From the NCBI GenBank assembly GCA_021734395.1, contig JAIPJB010000004.1:62001-126000 (forward strand): a stretch of 64,000 bases of DNA, in the 5' to 3' direction. A program made the position numbers and the translations under genes. The first letter of the stretch is position 1, and every line of letters begins with the position of its first letter. The stretch is from Candidatus Altimarinota bacterium. Its GTDB lineage: Bacteria > Patescibacteriota > Gracilibacteria > UBA4473. Below, in pieces: positions 8,521 to 16,136 of this stretch. Below the pieces are notes generated by a model. It was not told the origin of the DNA. It made no database searches and worked only from the letters and a program-made list of their open reading frames with translations.

Positions 8521-9338
8521 ATATTTCCTCTCACACAGGCAAAAAACAGAGCTCCTTCCTCGTCCGGAAAGAAATCAACTTTTGTATCAGAAAATATTTT
8601 CTGAATTTGTTTTTGTTGAAACGGTAAAAACTCCATCCAGAGTTCGCGAAAAAGAATCTTTTTACGCTGTAATTGCTGCTGTAATCGACGTATTGCATCC
8701 AGTCCATCATGGCCAGAAAAAAGAGCACTCAGAGGCTCCTGCTGTACTTCAGGAGAAATTTCTAAGTCACGAGGGAGGTAGGGAAGGTTTGCGGTAATAA
8801 TATCCCACTGACTTCCCTTTTTGATATCAGAAAGCATGTCCGATCGACAAAAAGAAACCGGCAGTTTGAGTTTTTTCTTATTCTTCTGCGCTACCGCGAA
8901 AGCCTGAGCGGAATTCTCTATTCCTGCAATACGAGCTGAAGGGAATTGCCGCGCCAAGAAAAAGGCGATATTTCCTGAACCGCTTCCCACATCCAGGCAT
9001 GAGCGAACTCCATACTTTCTTTTTTGGGAGGCAATGTGATGGCAGAGTATCTCCGTTTCATCTCGAGGAATCAGAACCTTTGGTGTGAGAACCAATTCCA
9101 TTCCCATCCATTCTTTTTTCCCCGTAATATAAGCCAATGGAATTCTTTTTTTTCTTTTTTGAACAAATTTTTTGTACAATAAAAAATCGACATTTTCTAT
9201 TTCCTTTTCGGGATGGGCTTTGAGTAATTCACGAGAACAATGAAGAATGAATGACAATAATACTTCCGCTTCCAAGAAAGGGTTTTCTAAATGTTTCAAT
9301 TCTTTCCTCCCCCACTCAAGCGCTTTTTTTCTCTGCAT
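8517..9338 (-). CDS. prmC: release factor glutamine methyltransferase PrmC (HemK)
   Basis: 273-residue class I SAM-dependent methyltransferase that methylates the GGQ glutamine of release factors RF1/RF2. The N-terminal helical domain (about 1-85) is followed by the SAM loop CLDVGSGSGNIAFFLA and the active-site tetrapeptide in ITANLPYLPRD. The usual motif is NPPY; here it is NLPY. I start at the ATG giving MQRKKALEWG, because the longer frame begins at TTG codons. It follows rpsU by about 50 bases and probably shares its promoter. A diverged copy of the dispersed 21-bp palindrome lies inside the gene. Confidence 0.9.
   Translation of the reverse strand: MQRKKALEWGRKELKHLENPFLEAEVLLSFILHCSRELLKAHPEKEIENVDFLLYKKFVQKRKKRIPLAYITGKKEWMGMELVLTPKVLIPRDETEILCHHIASQKRKYGVRSCLDVGSGSGNIAFFLARQFPSARIAGIENSAQAFAVAQKNKKKLKLPVSFCRSDMLSDIKKGSQWDIITANLPYLPRDLEISPEVQQEPLSALFSGHDGLDAIRRLQQQLQRKKILFRELWMEFLPFQQKQIQKIFSDTKVDFFPDEEGALFFACVRGNI
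9159..9179. repeat. dispersed 21-bp palindrome, diverged copy (in prmC)
   Basis: TTGAACA, seven bases, then TGTACAA. One arm has a T-to-A change relative to the other copies. Confidence 0.6.
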
Positions 9339-9389
9339 ATCAAAAAAAGAATGCCACAACAAAAAGATTGTGCAATAGCAAAGTTAAAT

Positions 9390-9596
9390 TTAGCTGATAA
9401 ACTGTTTTCGTTTTGCTTCAGCTCGATGCTTTTCTCGAACAATTGCTGCTTCACGAACATTTTTTTTCCGTGGTTTTTGCGAAAAGTATCGCAGAGCACG
9501 AAACTTCTGCATCATTCGTCGAGACTTTATATGTGATGAGAAACGCTTGAGCAAGCGTTCTCCTGATTCGCCTTCGCGTCGTGTAACTCGTATCAT
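9390..9596 (-). CDS. rpsU: 30S ribosomal protein bS21
   Basis: 68-residue, highly basic protein matching bS21: IRVTRREGESGERLLKRFS corresponds to the N-terminal strand and first helix, and FRALRYFSQKPRKKN to the RRREFYEKPT region, followed by an Arg/Lys/Ala helix. bS21 sits near the anti-Shine-Dalgarno end of 16S rRNA and aids initiation, of interest in a genome with few Shine-Dalgarno sequences. I start at ATG 9596; a TTG three codons upstream overlaps the promoter region. prmC follows in the same direction. Confidence 0.85.
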   Translation of the reverse strand: MIRVTRREGESGERLLKRFSSHIKSRRMMQKFRALRYFSQKPRKKNVREAAIVREKHRAEAKRKQFIS

Positions 9597-9605
9597 TGCG
9601 GGCAA

Positions 9606-9633
9606 ATTGTAAGAATGACAATTCTTTTGTCAA
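9606..9633 (-). promoter_or_regulatory. promoter of rpsU-prmC
   Basis: TTGACA, 16 bases, TACAAT, then TTGCCCGCA and the ATG. The predicted RNA start is only about 2-3 bases before the rpsU ATG. Confidence 0.78.
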
Positions 9634-9647
9634 AGTTTTTCTGTCTT

Positions 9648-10862
9648 TTATGGTTCAAAACGAAATGAAGCCAAATCACGCGATTCGAAACCAACCGGTG
9701 CATTTCGATATCCTCCATCGCGATCTGTATTTTCACGGTTAAAGGTGCTAATCATAGAACCATCAGCCGTAAAGGCAGATATGGTCCCCATCCCAATATT
9801 TGAATAGTAATTTTTCTCGGAATCTACTTTTACCAAGATACGAAAAACTCTGTCTTCACCGGGGAGAATAATAATATCGATGCCACTAATAAAAATATTT
9901 CCGGTGCGGCTTACATCCTTCTGCTGAGAAATTCCACCACCCCGCAGATGAAACTGAAACACACTTGCCGGACCAACATTACTGCGCTCAAATCGAAGTT
10001 TGAATTCTAAACTGTGTAACTGAACTCGATCTTCGAGCTTATTGGTGACACGAAGCGCTCCCAGATCAACCCAATCCGACTCAGGAGTGATAATAATCTC
10101 TTCTTCTCGTGGTACCGCCGTAATAGAGAGTTCTTCTCGTGCAATGTCATATCCCTGTTTATTGGGATTGAAATCACGTGGTTTAATAGCCACTCGACGA
10201 GCATCACGGAGATTCCCCGGTGAAAATTCATTCGTGGCCGATTCTCCCATGAGACGAGGTTTTGCTGTAACTTCAGCAATAACCCAGGCGGCATCTGCTC
10301 GAGAAACGGGAGTTGAAGGCTCAAAATAAGGAGATTTTTCACGGAGAAGTTCATTTGCCGCAAGGTGGAAAATAGGCTCGGCAAACCAAACCTGTGACGG
10401 AACATCGACATATCCTGGATTTTGTTCGCGTTCGAGTTCAAAAGCACGAGACACCATCGTGGCCCATTCGGCACGATTTACTGTCGCAGCTGGGCGAAAA
10501 GTTCCATCCGGAAATCCTTGAATCCATCCTCGCTCGACTGCTTCTGCAACCGCTCCCGAAAACCATTCTCCTCGAGGAACATCAGAAAATACCAATTCGG
10601 GATTTCGAGCGGAATTTTCAAAGTCAATATCTTTTGTTCTCAGGAGAATCACTAATGCTTCAGCTCGACTGAGAAGCTTCTCAGGACGAAACGTTCGATC
10701 ACCAAACCCAGTCATAATATTTCGTTCTCTCACTGTTTCTACCGCATCCCAAGCCCATTGAGGAATTTTATTGTCATCTTCAAAACGAAATAACGCTTGT
10801 ACTGAAAAAATAAATCCTGAAAAAAGGATGTTCAAAATAGCAAAATACAGTATTTTTTTCAT
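9648..10862 (-). CDS. S-layer homology (SLH) domain surface protein
   Basis: 404-residue secreted protein started at the ATG giving MKKILYFAILNILFSGFIFS, a clear signal peptide. Three SLH modules follow (about 30-90, 95-150, 155-215), with repeated marks such as GFGDRTFRPEKLLSRAEA, GFPDGTFRPAATVNRAEW and EPSTPVSRADAAWVI. SLH triplets bind pyruvylated secondary wall polymers and anchor S-layer proteins. The C-terminal 170 residues form a beta-rich domain (VDLGALRVTNK to the ISAFTADG region) that resembles the repeated beta domains of the protein at 12116-13981. It is divergent from the aroK-purN gene and begins the surface-protein region. Confidence 0.92.
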   Translation of the reverse strand: MKKILYFAILNILFSGFIFSVQALFRFEDDNKIPQWAWDAVETVRERNIMTGFGDRTFRPEKLLSRAEALVILLRTKDIDFENSARNPELVFSDVPRGEWFSGAVAEAVERGWIQGFPDGTFRPAATVNRAEWATMVSRAFELEREQNPGYVDVPSQVWFAEPIFHLAANELLREKSPYFEPSTPVSRADAAWVIAEVTAKPRLMGESATNEFSPGNLRDARRVAIKPRDFNPNKQGYDIAREELSITAVPREEEIIITPESDWVDLGALRVTNKLEDRVQLHSLEFKLRFERSNVGPASVFQFHLRGGGISQQKDVSRTGNIFISGIDIIILPGEDRVFRILVKVDSEKNYYSNIGMGTISAFTADGSMISTFNRENTDRDGGYRNAPVGFESRDLASFRFEP

Positions 10863-10903
10863 GTTTGTGAGGTCATAAAATGGCAGATCAGAGCCTAGAG
10901 GAT

Positions 10904-10931
10904 TTGATTTTTTTTGCAAATTCTGTTACAA
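10904..10931 (+). promoter_or_regulatory. promoter of the aroK-purN fusion gene
   Basis: TTGATT, 16 bases, TTACAA, seven bases, then GTG. The predicted RNA start falls on or next to the start codon, so the mRNA should be leaderless. Confidence 0.55.
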
Positions 10932-10938
10932 GTGCCGA

Positions 10939-12057
10939 GTGAAAAAACAAAATATAGTTTTGATTGGTTTCCGAGGTGCCGGCAAAAGCACTTTTGGCCG
11001 TGCACTTGCTCAGGTAACACACCTTCCTTTCGCTGATATTGATGAGGAAGTAGAATTTTTGATCGGTGAGCCGATTCATTCATTCGTAGAAAAACACGGG
11101 TGGCAGGTTTTTCGAGAAGTAGAACAGCGTGTTACACACGATTTTTGCCGCAATTTTTCTGGTATTTTGGCCACGGGAGGTGGGACAATCGAAAATTCTA
11201 AAAATCTCCAAAATCTCAAAAAAACAGGCGTTTTTGTCTTTTTAAATCCCGGCTTCGAAAAAGTTCGAAAATATTTGTTGACCAGTGAAAAAGAAAAAAA
11301 ACGTCCCCGTTTTAATCCAGAAGTTTCGTTGGCAGAAGAAATCGATCAGATGTGGAATCAGAGAAAATCTATTTATCAGGCAACTGCTGAATACGAAGTA
11401 AATCCTGATTTTGACGGAGAAAAAAAGACGGAAGCCAAAAAAATGGCAGCTCAACTCGAAAAAATACTACCTTCTCCTCCGCCTCAAAAAAAAGTCGCTG
11501 TCTTTTCTTCGAGTAATGGGACAAGTTTTGAGGGATTGCTGGAAGCGCAGCAACGGGGAAGAATCCCGAATGTAGAATTTCTGCTTTTCGTAACCGATCA
11601 ACCAAAATCCGGAGCGCTCAAAAAAGCTCAAAAAGCAAAGATTCCTCTCATTGAAGTACGGGAAGAAAAGAAAGGTGAGTCACGAGAAGAGTATGATCGA
11701 GAATTAATGAATATTCTTCGTCAGCATAATCCAGATGCTATTTTATTAGCGGGTTGGATGCGAATATTTTCGCCACTGTACTGCGATCAATTCGGAAATA
11801 TTACCTATAATGTTCACCCCTCCCTTCTTCCTCAGTTTTCAGGTCTCAAGGGAGACGAAGTACACCAAAAAGTACTCGAATACGAAGAACGATACAGTGG
11901 GTGTACTATTCATAGAGTGAGCAAAGACGTTGACGCAGGAGAAATCGTACTGCAGCGGAAAGTACCAGTCGATCCCGAAGACACAATTGATTCACTTCGA
12001 CAGAAAGTACAAAAACAAGAAATACTCGGATTCTGTGAACTTCTCGAAAAGCACTAA
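10939..12057 (+). CDS. fused shikimate kinase - phosphoribosylglycinamide formyltransferase (AroK-PurN)
   Basis: 372-residue two-domain protein. Residues 1 to about 172 are shikimate kinase: P-loop GFRGAGKST (10-18), the acidic DIDEEVE shikimate/Mg site near 33-39 and the GGGT loop near 79. Residues about 183-372 are GAR transformylase: SSSNGTS in place of the usual SGNGSN phosphate loop, NVHPSLLP with catalytic Asn291 and His293, GLKGDEVH, and Asp332 in DVDAGEIV. The first half phosphorylates shikimate; the second transfers formyl from 10-formyl-THF to GAR in purine synthesis. A Pro-rich linker (PSPPPQKK) joins them without a stop or frameshift. The start is GTG. I know of no standard fusion of these two enzymes. 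Confidence 0.9.
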   Translation: MKKQNIVLIGFRGAGKSTFGRALAQVTHLPFADIDEEVEFLIGEPIHSFVEKHGWQVFREVEQRVTHDFCRNFSGILATGGGTIENSKNLQNLKKTGVFVFLNPGFEKVRKYLLTSEKEKKRPRFNPEVSLAEEIDQMWNQRKSIYQATAEYEVNPDFDGEKKTEAKKMAAQLEKILPSPPPQKKVAVFSSSNGTSFEGLLEAQQRGRIPNVEFLLFVTDQPKSGALKKAQKAKIPLIEVREEKKGESREEYDRELMNILRQHNPDAILLAGWMRIFSPLYCDQFGNITYNVHPSLLPQFSGLKGDEVHQKVLEYEERYSGCTIHRVSKDVDAGEIVLQRKVPVDPEDTIDSLRQKVQKQEILGFCELLEKH

Positions 12058-12061
12058 ATAA

Positions 12062-12091
12062 AAAAAGAATCTGCTTGGAGCAGATTCTTTT
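12062..12091. terminator. bidirectional rho-independent terminator
   Basis: AAAGAATCTGCT-tgg-AGCAGATTCTTT, with A on the left and T on the right. It can end both the aroK-purN transcript and the converging transcript of the 12116-13981 gene. Confidence 0.85.
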
Positions 12092-12115
12092 AAAATTCAT
12101 AGCTGATACCTCTTG

Positions 12116-13981
12116 TTATGGATTTCTTTTGACAACAACGGTATTTGTTGGCAATCCATTGACAAGATACCCTGATAACCAGTCTTTCGATTGGGTTGTA
12201 TGAGGTCTCCCCGAATGATCTGACCAAATGAAGTTCGCTCCATTGGAACGAACTTCCGAGAGAGTCCCGCTCATGCTACTGGAATCTCCTAAAACCTGAA
12301 CGGCTACCGAATCCGCATCAACATCTCCCGGTTCATCCTCAAGCTGGAGTTTGAGCGCTAATTCTACCTGAGAATGACGATTGATAAGAAGTTCTGTACC
12401 GGTATCAAAAGTAACTGTATTCCCAGATCCCAGAGAAGGAGTAAAGCTTGTTCCACTGACCTCTTGTCCTCCGTAGATCTGTTTGATCTGAAAATCATCT
12501 GCTGATCGCCCACCAGGATAGCTCAAGCCAGAGAGCGTTATATTCAGGGTTATTCTTCCAAGCGAAACATCCTGATTGCTGGGATTTGAAATCTGAAAGC
12601 GATATACCTGATTGAGATTGTTACTGACGGCAAATCCATTTGGCTGAGATGCGGGACTGACACGCATCCCCCCGCCAGATTGAACCACAACAAAAGTATC
12701 CGTCTGAACGGAGAAATTCTTATTGCTGAGGGGAATTTCACTCCCCGAGCCGATTCCCCATACTTCTATATCTGCAGGATCCAATTGGAGACGAAATTGT
12801 GAGCTCTGGTTTCCCGTATTAATACGACTGGCAGTCTGAACATCAAAATGAATTTGCCGTTGGCTGTTTCGAGGAATAAGAAAGCGACGAGAAAATTGAA
12901 AATGCGCCCTTCCATTAGTAAAGCGAGCCGTATCCAAAACTTCTCCCGTAGAACTATTTATGGCTTCAATTTTATTGATAAAAGAATCGACGCCACCATT
13001 ACTCAGCGTATCTTCGAGAGTTATCTCACGGATATACATATCATCATAATGAGCGGAAAAATTCAAAGCCAATACCGTTGCCTCTTCAGAAGCAGAGAGC
13101 GTTTTTCCAAAGATCTGATGAGGAGTTCCTGAAAATTGCGGTGTTCCTGTTGTTTGTGGTGCAGGATCAAACGAGATGTAATCTGAAATCGGGGACCCTG
13201 TAAGAATGGTTCTCACTGATTGCTGAGACGACTCTGTAACCGCAGTTGTACGAAACAATCGCAGTCGCAAAGAGCCAGGGACATGCGGCGTAAAGGAAGG
13301 ATCATCTACTTTGAGCGCCACATTGAATGATAAACTATCTCCTTGTGCCAAACGAGCCTTTTGGAATCGGAGTGTAACTTCTCCATTCTGTTCAAATTCA
13401 AATTCTTGTCCTTCCACGCCCTCCAAAACAAGGGAAAAGTTTGTGGGATCGGAAGCAATACCTGAATTGGAAAACATCTGAAATGTCAGGGTATCGAGTA
13501 AAACCGGCTCCACAAAATCCGTTCCCACTCCGCGACTATTATTGCTCACGCCAATCTGAAAAACGCGAATCGGCTGAGAAGTAATCGAAGAGACGTCTTG
13601 ATTCGGTCGAATAGAATTGACATGAACTGTGAGCTGATGATCTGTTTGTCCGGTCAGAGAAGTATTTTGACGTGAACGATAGATCGTCGTATTCCTCACA
13701 GGAGGAAAATAAGATGTCGTCGGATCAGAAGGAGTTTCTGGCTCCCACGAATCTCGGGTAATCACTCGGCGTTGCCGATTTCGATAGTATCCGGGTCCCC
13801 AATTAAAACTTCTTCGAAGGGAAGGACGATACTGGTTGGAAGAGGAGGAATATCGCTGAACCAAATTTTGCCAGTATTCCGATGTATACGGATTATAGGT
13901 TATTGCTTGAGCCTCAAAGCACATCCCTGTGGCGAACAATAAAAAACCGAAAACGATAAATTTTTTAAACATATGTTTCAT
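12116..13981 (-). CDS. large secreted beta-domain protein, Arg/Tyr/Ser-rich N-terminus
   Basis: 621 residues started at MKHMFKKFIVFGFLLFATG, a signal peptide ending near AQA. The mature N-terminus is rich in Tyr, Arg and Ser (YSSSSNQYRPSLRRSF, GYYRNRQRRV). Three or four beta-sandwich-like domains follow. Their marks recur: a strand such as LDTLTFQMFSNSG, IREITLEDTLSNGG or LGRITLNITLSG, then strands ending in SLSFNVALKVDD, RQIHFDVQTASR or VELALKLQLEDE. The SLH protein carries one similar domain. I infer a surface or S-layer-associated protein of unknown function. A TACTAT box lies five bases before the chosen ATG; further ATGs upstream (13999, 14017) are less likely. Confidence 0.72.
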   Translation of the reverse strand: MKHMFKKFIVFGFLLFATGMCFEAQAITYNPYTSEYWQNLVQRYSSSSNQYRPSLRRSFNWGPGYYRNRQRRVITRDSWEPETPSDPTTSYFPPVRNTTIYRSRQNTSLTGQTDHQLTVHVNSIRPNQDVSSITSQPIRVFQIGVSNNSRGVGTDFVEPVLLDTLTFQMFSNSGIASDPTNFSLVLEGVEGQEFEFEQNGEVTLRFQKARLAQGDSLSFNVALKVDDPSFTPHVPGSLRLRLFRTTAVTESSQQSVRTILTGSPISDYISFDPAPQTTGTPQFSGTPHQIFGKTLSASEEATVLALNFSAHYDDMYIREITLEDTLSNGGVDSFINKIEAINSSTGEVLDTARFTNGRAHFQFSRRFLIPRNSQRQIHFDVQTASRINTGNQSSQFRLQLDPADIEVWGIGSGSEIPLSNKNFSVQTDTFVVVQSGGGMRVSPASQPNGFAVSNNLNQVYRFQISNPSNQDVSLGRITLNITLSGLSYPGGRSADDFQIKQIYGGQEVSGTSFTPSLGSGNTVTFDTGTELLINRHSQVELALKLQLEDEPGDVDADSVAVQVLGDSSSMSGTLSEVRSNGANFIWSDHSGRPHTTQSKDWLSGYLVNGLPTNTVVVKRNP

Positions 13982-14013
13982 ACGATATAGTACGCGCATT
14001 GTAGAAAAATATT

Positions 14014-14041
14014 TCAAAAAGGAAAGCCACTCATGTGGCTT
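14014..14041 (-). terminator. terminator after the 14081-14986 gene
   Basis: On the minus strand AAGCCAC-atga-GTGGCTT is followed by TCC and five T. It separates the upstream two-gene unit from the large beta-domain gene. Confidence 0.8.
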
Positions 14042-14080
14042 CCCTTACATCCTCTGCAAAAGAAGCATTCTTTTTATTTC

Positions 14081-14986
14081 TTAGAGGTCTCGGACGGGAG
14101 TATACAAGCGAAAAGTATCAAATATATGTTTGCTAATGCCTATATATTGAGAAGCATTTCTGAGCGATACTTGTGTTTCGATAACATACACTCCTCCTTG
14201 CAAATCAGCCACAAAATAACGGGAAATGTATTTTTCTTCATCTCCCACTCTCCCAGCAAACGATTCTGTAAATGTACGTGTTTGTACTTCTGGCGCATTG
14301 AGTACCGTATCAGAATATTGTGCCTGACGAGAAATAGAGCTGATATTGAATATTTTTTCTGCTGGATTCTTATAATTCCTGTCTTTTGACAAAGAGATCG
14401 CACAGGTCGTAAAACTCACTGTTTCACAAGGATCTTCGAGTCGAACAATGGAAATTGTATAATCAGAAAAGGGAGATCGGAAAAAATGAGGATTCGAAGA
14501 GAGTGGCCTCCATCCCTTTGGAACCTGAACCGAAAAAACTTGGTTTTCATAGGTATAAAATTCTTCTACAGCATTCCGAATAGTCTGGAAGCTGATAGGA
14601 TCCCTCCGACGAAGACTTTCACTCCAAGCAAGTGCTATACGGTCGGTTGTTGGCCGAAGCGGAAGTTGATCTTTTCGAACTTCTTCCAGAGTTTTTGCTG
14701 TACCGGGGACATAAACACTGCGTGTATTTTGTTGAGGATAACGCAGATTCCGAATTGGATTTGACCCTCTGCGATTTGGAGTTGTTTCCCGCTGAAGTAG
14801 TCGGCGTGTGCTTCCTCGAGTTGCCGAAAAAGGACGGAAAGGATGAGGAGAAACATACCGCGGTGTTTTCTCCCGTGCTGTACGATAGAGATAATTATGA
14901 TACGCTTCGCGCGAAGCATCAGCGAAAGGAATAAGAGCTCCTGCGAGAAGGGAAAGGCCGAGAACCGAGCTGAAAAATTTTTTCAT
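14081..14986 (-). CDS. secreted Arg-rich protein, PsbP-like C-terminal domain
   Basis: 301 residues: signal peptide (MKKFFSSVLGLSLLAGALIP, cleavage near ADA), then about 90 residues dominated by Arg, Thr, Pro and Tyr (HPFRPFSATRGSTRRLLQRE and similar), then a folded domain. That domain starts at NQVFSVQVPKGWRPL, contains two conserved cysteines (DPCETVSFTTC) and ends in TFTESFAG...FDTFRLY. The order resembles PsbP/DUF1795-like proteins (a VPxGW strand early, a helix ending in S/TFR late), which is inference. It is paralogous to the next gene upstream, 21 bases away, so the two form one unit ended by the terminator near 14030. Confidence 0.7.
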   Translation of the reverse strand: MKKFFSSVLGLSLLAGALIPFADASREAYHNYLYRTAREKTPRYVSPHPFRPFSATRGSTRRLLQRETTPNRRGSNPIRNLRYPQQNTRSVYVPGTAKTLEEVRKDQLPLRPTTDRIALAWSESLRRRDPISFQTIRNAVEEFYTYENQVFSVQVPKGWRPLSSNPHFFRSPFSDYTISIVRLEDPCETVSFTTCAISLSKDRNYKNPAEKIFNISSISRQAQYSDTVLNAPEVQTRTFTESFAGRVGDEEKYISRYFVADLQGGVYVIETQVSLRNASQYIGISKHIFDTFRLYTPVRDL

Positions 14987-15007
14987 GGAAGGGAAATAAC
15001 AAGAATA

Positions 15008-16021
15008 TTAGAGCTGAAAACGGAAACTTTGGAAAACTTTTTTCATAACCTGAGCGGCTATTTCTGCATCATGTTCTTTTGCAACCGCTTCTATGCGGAT
15101 CACAGATCCATCAGAAGGATCTAATGCACTAAAAATAAAATAGATATTTTGACTGCCAAATGCCGTAGCGTGAAAGCTTTCTGTAAATGTTGGATAGAGA
15201 AGCATTTGTCGTCCTACCGTTTGATCCCAATCCTCACTTCGATTGAGCTGAGACACCTGTACGAGATTTTGACTGTCTTTGAATCCTTTGCCCAAGTTGA
15301 TAGCACACAACTCGAAGCTCGGCTGTACACAGCTATATTTTTCGGGAGTCGGTGAAATACGGAATGTCAACGAATTATAGGTGCTCTTATAATCACCATC
15401 AATTCCTTGTGTAAATCCCGCAGGAATTTCCAAAGTGTATTTCGGACCGATGTATTGTGTTTCAGGACGCAATGAAATATGTGCAGGAATAAAATTCACA
15501 TCGTCTACAACGACAGGTTCTCGATAAATCTGTAGTGTCGGAATAGAGTCAGCAAAAGCAGTTTTACTTCTGTAATCATCATTTCGAACCACAATGCGCT
15601 GGGTAGCGAATCGGTTTTCGTTTCGAGGATAGAGATCTGGATGAAGCGCTCGATAGATTTCCATCCTCTTGTCATCATTCATGACTGATTCACGATATTG
15701 AGCATAATACCAGACATCATGACGACGAGAAGGGTGAGAAAAATCGAGATATTCATTCGCCAATCGACTTCGTGTAGGACGACGATATCGAAAAGGACCA
15801 ATGCGATTAGAGAAAGGTCGAACTCTTCCCTGGTCACAGCATCCATTGCGGAAATATCGCTCTTTGGGATCCACATAGTTTTGTGGACAAGTCCCACAAG
15901 TGGACGACTGCACCCTATAAGGATATCGCCAATATCGTGACGAAACACCAGCATGAGAAGAGGCAATAAAAGCTCCTCCTATACAGAGCAAGCCGAGACC
16001 GAGAAAAAGATATTTTTTCAT
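15008..16021 (-). CDS. secreted Arg/Tyr-rich protein, paralog of the 14081 gene
   Basis: 337 residues: signal peptide (MKKYLFLGLGLLCIGGAFIA, cleavage near SHA), then an Arg/Tyr-rich segment with four cysteines in the mature N-terminus (STCGTCPQNY and NGCCDQG) that could form disulfides. A folded domain begins at KYTLEIPAGFTQG, has a Cys pair (YSCVQPSFELC) at the same place as its paralog and ends YPTFTESFHA...VFQSFRFQL. The shared strand order and the TFTESF motif show common descent with the 14081-14986 product. Function unknown; a surface or periplasm-like location is inferred. Confidence 0.72.
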   Translation of the reverse strand: MKKYLFLGLGLLCIGGAFIASSHAGVSSRYWRYPYRVQSSTCGTCPQNYVDPKERYFRNGCCDQGRVRPFSNRIGPFRYRRPTRSRLANEYLDFSHPSRRHDVWYYAQYRESVMNDDKRMEIYRALHPDLYPRNENRFATQRIVVRNDDYRSKTAFADSIPTLQIYREPVVVDDVNFIPAHISLRPETQYIGPKYTLEIPAGFTQGIDGDYKSTYNSLTFRISPTPEKYSCVQPSFELCAINLGKGFKDSQNLVQVSQLNRSEDWDQTVGRQMLLYPTFTESFHATAFGSQNIYFIFSALDPSDGSVIRIEAVAKEHDAEIAAQVMKKVFQSFRFQL

Positions 16022-16136
16022 GGGGAAGAAATAGAGCGAAAAAAGAAGACTCCCGAGTAAACTCGGCAGTTTTTCTTTTTATTTTTCTTTTCGAATGAAT
16101 TTTTAAATGAAAAGCTTTCTTTTGTCAAATATTTTT

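Noticed and set aside
12848-13132. Plus-strand frame inside the secreted beta-domain gene
   Set aside because: It is antisense to a well-supported gene and lacks any domain or promoter.
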